A DNA stretch of 64,000 nucleotides from Patella vulgata. Its lineage: Eukaryota > Mollusca > Gastropoda > Patellidae. Shown piece by piece: positions 59,190-64,000 of this stretch. The notes beneath the pieces were generated by a model. The model did not search any database. It saw only the letters and a program-made list of their open reading frames with translations, and had not been told where the DNA came from. The DNA is taken from assembly GCF_932274485.2 (NCBI RefSeq), contig NC_065879.2:17224591-17288590 (forward strand). The letters run 5' to 3'. Within the stretch, counting starts at the first letter, position 1. Every line of letters starts with the position of its first letter. The position numbers were made by a program, and so were the translations under genes.

Positions 59190-59690
59190 ATACTGACAGA
59201 TTCTCACAGGGTGAAACTTCTAAATATATAGATAACGTTCGAAATTAAAGAATATTAAATAGAGTGGAATATTCTCATAAGGGTGTAACTCGTATAATAT
59301 ATCATTTGTTTGATAATGTATAGGGAACCCTCAACGAAAAGTTACTTTAATTTAAATAGAATTGTGTTCCATATTATGTTTTTGTGTTTATTATGTGTAT
59401 CAATTGCTAAATGTCGCCCAAAGAAGATATAATCTATTACAGATAGATGGTAAACTTCGAAGTTAACCCTCGAAATTAAATGAAAAAAATATTGGGAGAT
59501 TCTCACAGCTTGGAACTTTTAGAGATTTGTGTTAACGTTAAAAGTTTAACCTCGAAATTAAATCTAAAAAATAGTGGAAGATTCGCACATAGTGGAACTG
59601 AACTGTTGGAGATTAAATGAACGTTCGAAGATAACCCTGAGATAAATGTTAGCGTTCTAATTTAACTCTTGAAATTAAATTTGAAAAAGG
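59190..59690. repeat. Degenerate tandem repeat, about 90-110 bp unit
   Basis: Four to five units sharing TTAACCTCGAAATTAAAT and AGATTCTCACA. Confidence 0.65.
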
Positions 59691-59865
59691 AGTTCCATTG
59701 TTGTCTTGCTGTGTCGACAGTGGAACGCAAAATAGATTCTATCACAACGCAAGTTTTATCTAGAGAATGATTATCAATTATCATCCCATAAAACACACCA
59801 GCAAAATAAAGAGGCCTAAACCTTTTAAGTCTAAAAGTAGGCGTTAGTCTTCTTCCGTTTTCTTG

Positions 59866-60090
59866 ACGTGGTTTTGATTCCACGCTTGTACGTGACAAAG
59901 AGTGGGGTCCCCTGTCCAACCTCATGGGGTTTCTCTAGGTCTTCCGGTTTCCTCTCACAAATGTAGCTAAAGACCCCTACGCACAAGCGAATTATTGAAA
60001 TAGAATTGAATTTATATGGTGGGCCCGAAATGGTCTAGTTTGTATCGAACTGACGTCAAACCACATCTCTCTCTCTCTCTCTCTCTCTCT
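59866..60090 (+). mobile_element. Family A SINE, 5'-truncated
   Basis: Starts at the B-box region (GTGGTTTTGATTCCACGC) and ends in (CT)n. Confidence 0.75.
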
Positions 60091-60789
60091 CGTTGATTAT
60101 ACATAAATCATTGGGGATACTATCGAATCAATGTTAGAGTGTTAGCAAACACGATCCACAGATAACCCACAACGATAAGACGGTCAACACTTTAATTTAC
60201 ATCAATCAAAGAGCGCTTTGACTCCTTTAATAGCGTGTCTGGAATCTCCTTTATGTGTCGGCCATTTTACTTACAATCTTTGCACGGTACAGTAAACTAA
60301 TTGGTTAATGAACCATTCTGGTACACAACAGTAAATGGTCAAGCGGTCAGATGGGGCTGTAGTATCTTGTGAATGGGTTAAGAATGACCAACTGACCAAT
60401 TTAATTAGAGATAATGGTTAATGCCGACCAATAGAACCATTCTGGTAATCGCTTACGGTAAAGTCGCGGCATAATTCTTAGTCTGTCTTTCTAAATGACC
60501 CCCCACCAAACATAACTAGATCTTGTCTACGATATCACTATTGTGGATGTAGACGTTAAACGACCAAGATTCCTTTGTCTTCTTCTTACTGGGGTTTTAC
60601 ATCCGCTTACATCCGCTTTTACATCGCAGACACTACCCTTTTTTATGTGTGGGTTAGGATTGGAGAACTATGCCAGGACAGCGGTGTTAGCTGAGAGAGT
60701 TCCCCGGAATTTTCCAATGTGAAATCTTGTTGAAACGTCACAGTACCATAAACTATAATAATTGTTATCCATAATTCGTGTTTTATTTG

Positions 60790-61020
60790 ATTATGTTCCA
60801 ATCCCTAAATGTGGGTATGGAATGGTGAAGCGGTAAGATGGGGCTGTATCTGGTGCAAATAGAATGGTCAAGCGGGCTGTATCTGGTGAATGGGTGTAGA
60901 ATGACCAAGCGGTCAGACGGGTTGTATCTGGTGAATGAGTATAGAATCATCGAGCGGTCAGACGGGGTTGTAGTATCTGGTGAATGGGTGTGTAGAATGG
61001 CCAACTGACAAATTGTATGA
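60790..61020. repeat. Minisatellite, about 55 bp unit
   Basis: Four units of AGCGGTCAGACGGGGTTGTA and CTGGTGAATGGGTGTAGAAT; diverged relatives occur at 60300-60440. Confidence 0.8.
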
Positions 61021-61158
61021 GAGATAACGGACAGGAAGTGACTGATGAGGTCAATATAACAGATGTTTAAACCAGATTAAATAGTATCCAGTTGCCTAAT
61101 TACAATCCACTCACTCGTAAATATATAATGATTAAAATAGCACCGGGCTTACAATATT

Positions 61159-61520
61159 GAGGATGTTAGTGCAATAAGGTGGATAAGTGCCATTTCACAA
61201 AATCTGCCAAAAATAGTATTTTTACATATTTTTAGACCAGGGCCCTGTTTCTCGAAATCTTAACTAAAGATAAAATCCAAATTTTAGTAGATACTTCGAT
61301 TTTGATTGGCTAAGCACTAAAATCAAATTACTAAAATTTGGATTTTATCTTAGTTAAAATTTCGTGAAATAGTCCCCAGAACACTAAAATTGACATATAC
61401 TGTGATTCGAGGAACATGTTGATAAAAAATCTGCTAAAATTGGATTTATTTGAAAAGATCAAATGATTTCATTTTTAAAACAACGGCACTAATTGTCTAC
61501 CTTATTGCACTAACATCCTC
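61159..61520. mobile_element. MITE with perfect 22-bp inverted ends, carrying another MITE
   Basis: The ends at 61159-61180 and 61499-61520 are exact inverse copies (start GAGGATGTTAGTGCAATAAG). The 362-bp unit has no gene. A smaller palindromic element fills its middle. Confidence 0.75.
61239..61378. mobile_element. Palindromic MITE nested in the 61.2 kb MITE
   Basis: Arms at 61254-61290 and 61328-61363 pair over about 36 bases with few mismatches (AAGATAAAATCCAAATTTTA). The outer ends are CCTGTTTCTCGAAAT and its inverse-like partner. It would fold into one long stem-loop. Confidence 0.7.
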
Positions 61521-61532
61521 GATTTACATGGG

Positions 61533-61820
61533 GGAAGTTGGATGGCCGAATGGTTATTGCGTGCGCTCTATATCATAAGGTCTGTCATTGAGTCAACTGG
61601 TGGGGTTTCGATTTGATTCCCCGGTTGTACGTGACAAGGAGTAGGGCGGCTGTCCAACCTCGTGGGATTTCTCCGGGTCCTCCGCTTTTTTCCCACTGCT
61701 AAAGACCCCTACGCGCAAGCGAATTATTGAAATAAAATTGAACCATATGTTATTCCCAAAATAACCTAGTTTGTGTCGAGTGGGCGTTAAACCCCATTTC
61801 TCTCTCTCTCTCTCTGCATG
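61533..61820 (+). mobile_element. Family A SINE, full-length
   Basis: Clear head (GTTGGATGGCCGAATGGTTA), B box, core and (CT)n tail. It follows directly after the 61.2 kb MITE. Confidence 0.88.
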
Positions 61821-62026
61821 TCTGCCTATACCCCCCCCCCTCTCTCTCTCTCTCTCTCTCCCAATTTACCTAAAGAATGCTGTATACCCTAAAAAACACT
61901 AGCAACACTGTTAAAATATATAGTGTTCAAACTAACATTGTTGTTGTAATTAGTACGTTTAAAAATTCTCATATTTTGCATCCAGTTAAATAAAGAATTT
62001 AACTTGTGACTAATAACACTGTGGGG

Positions 62027-62378
62027 GCCACGGTGGCTTAGTGAATAAGCCATTGACTCGCTAACCTGGAGGTCCCGTGTTCGATCCCTGTGTTCACCGA
62101 CACAGCTCATCGGAATTTTCCGGCATGGTTCCCTCTTGTCAGTGGTGCAGGACAGAGGGCCTACCTAACAAGGGACAACGTATAGTCGTTCGATTGGAAC
62201 GAAAAACCGAGATCCCGTGTACACAATGGCGTGCACGTAAAAGATCCCTTGGCAGTTAGAATTGGATATAAGCGTAGGCCGAGAAAATTTTCCCTTATAG
62301 CACACTGTATGGCGTACGCCTGTCTTCATTAGCCCAATCGGAGCAGAGCAGTAGGACGTTAAACCCCATTTCATTTCA
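62027..62378 (+). mobile_element. Family B SINE, full-length
   Basis: Head GCCACGGTGGCTTAGTGAAT, B box GTGTTCGATCCC, tail TTAAACCCCATTTCATTTCA. Flanks AATAACACTGTG and AGTAAGACTGTG look like an eroded duplication. Confidence 0.88.
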
Positions 62379-62379
62379 G

Positions 62380-63690
62380 TAAGACTGTGTTAATATCGTA
62401 TTTCAAAACCACTCTAGGCTGTTGTAATACGTGACAAATACAAGCGTAGTATGGACAAGGAACCGACCATGACGCCATCGCAGCATCCTGAAACTTAGAC
62501 GCCAGGTTTACTGTCGATGGCACTAGAATTGCTTGAGCCGAGATCATCACAGTATCCTGAAATTGCGACGTCATATTGAAAATCAAACCGTCAATCGATG
62601 CGCAATTGACCAAGGAGCAGATATGCCAGGTTTCATGTCGATCGTGCAATGGTCAGCAATATGAGTACCGCTAAGGGTTCAGTTCCTGGTCCAAAAATCA
62701 ATCAACACCGGGATCGAGTCCTGGTTAGAAACTTTGAAAGTAGTCGTTGCCCTCGTGGATTTTCTCGGGGTCCTCCGGTTTCCTACAACAGACTATATTA
62801 TGTTAGTAACTTTGAAAGGAATCGTTGCCCTATTTTATGTTCTGTCTACACCGCCTGTTATAGTAAACCATTCCAGTATTATAGGAAGCTGACCAGATAC
62901 GATAGAACGAGTTTTCCAATACTACCCATTGCTAACACAATATTACCAAATACTACCACATTCTAACTCCTTTTTGTCAAAAAGTGGCAGAATACTTCAA
63001 ATGTATAACAAAAATTGATTTCATTTGCGGAATTATCAAAAAGCTAAATTGATTTAATTCGCGGAATTTGCAAAAATTGTACGCTAAAGTCGAATGTTTA
63101 CTTATAGAAGAGGATATTATCGGAAGCTGACCAGATATACGGTCAGTAGACCAGATGATGGTAGAAGATAATGACCAGCACGTGTTAAATATGTCACGTG
63201 GTTAACATTCTCTATCTGTCAAACTCAGCCTAATTATTCTACACATAAACCATTCCACATTCCATCACATCCTGATTCATTGTCTGAGGTGTACCCGGTG
63301 TTAATGCGGACTCTCGAACCAAGGTTTTTTTTTCTGATGTTCTCGTTGTATTATTGCCACACCGTAAAAATTAAAAGTACATTAACTGTCCAGAAATATA
63401 TCACAGAACAAATAATAGGCCCACCTCGTACAGGAGACGGGTTGTTCAGGAGGGTTTGTATATCCGGTGTTTTCGGAGTTTAGCTTTCGGGGCATTTCAA
63501 ACCCGCAGTTAGAGGTATTGTCTGGGGCCTACAAGAAACCTGTAGAGGTGTTTCAAAATGTAGGCCCATCTTTAGACACATATGCATACGCCTAAAAGAA
63601 ACCATGGCAGTTGAAATTCGAATCGTAAGGATGACTTTCGATCAAGGGCGGACATAGCATAAAGCAGTGGATACATTAGCCGAATCGTTC
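62380..63690. other. No gene seen
   Basis: Unique sequence with a short family A core fragment at 62750-62790 (TTCTCGGGGTCCTCCGGTTT). Confidence 0.4.
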
Positions 63691-63925
63691 GGTCGAATCA
63701 ATAGGGTGTTGCACTTGGGGCTCTAGCTGACCGGTCACCCCTGGCGTGCGTATGTGGCTTCGAGATAGGGGCGCCTTCTCAACCTCGTGAGTGTACTCCG
63801 GGTACTCCGGTTTCCCCCCACAGGAACGACTCCTACGCGGGCGCTAATATAATAACAATAAGACAACGTGTTTGCGATATCACCCTCGGTGGAAGCGGAC
63901 GTTAAACACCACGAACAACAACAGA
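63690..63925 (+). mobile_element. Third SINE family, second copy
   Basis: Carries TACTCCGGGTACTCCGGTTT (the same core as family A) and ends GGTGGAAGCGGACGTTAAAC. Tail-only copies are at about 2845-2915 and 60497-60562. Confidence 0.7.
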
Positions 63926-64000
63926 TACCCCGGGGTTATAATTGATTTGAAACACTTCTCTACTAATCTTCTATAAACAACACGCGATAAGCTTCTATAT

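Noticed and set aside
62027-62110. tRNA gene suggested by A and B boxes
   Set aside because: It continues into a family B SINE body; the head does not fold as a full cloverleaf by eye and recurs with the SINE.

Overview
This is a 64 kb piece of an AT-rich animal nuclear genome. It has spliced genes with short exons, tRNA-derived SINEs, MITE-like elements, a Tc1-type transposon and an old BEL/Pao retroelement. The kind and density of SINEs suggest a lophotrochozoan, most likely a mollusc; that is an inference, because no species-specific marker was found.

Two host genes are present, both on the minus strand, and both can be followed exon by exon. VAMP4 (51,889 to 47,541; six coding exons, 141 residues) encodes the R-SNARE of the trans-Golgi network, with its dileucine and acidic-cluster sorting signal and tail anchor. 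GTF3C5 (42,523 to 31,651; nine coding exons, 521 residues) encodes a subunit of the RNA polymerase III factor TFIIIC. Every exon joins in frame at GT/AG sites, and both proteins match the length I recall for the human proteins (141 and 519). Nothing links the two genes functionally beyond position. TFIIIC does recognise the A and B boxes of the tRNA-type SINEs that crowd this window, including the introns of GTF3C5.

Region by region: 1-22 kb has no gene I can support and is a patchwork of two SINE families (called A and B here), minisatellites and MITEs. 22.1-23.6 kb is an intact-looking Tc1-like transposon with perfect 34-bp ends. 23.7-31.0 kb is a nest: a decayed BEL/Pao element with a Tigger/pogo transposase inside it and a 9-bp-TSD MITE (family D) inside its right-hand end repeat. 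31.6-42.6 kb is GTF3C5 with its promoter-proximal YY1-like site. 42.6-47.5 kb is an intergenic stretch with SINEs and a long hairpin-ended repeat. 47.5-55.3 kb holds VAMP4 and a possible upstream first exon. 55.3-64 kb is again repeats only.

The most informative non-genic signals are: three SINE families (A, B and a third) with different tRNA-like heads but the same 3' end motif; clean target-site duplications that let insertions be ordered; and SINE-derived sequence that has become a tandem repeat inside a VAMP4 intron.
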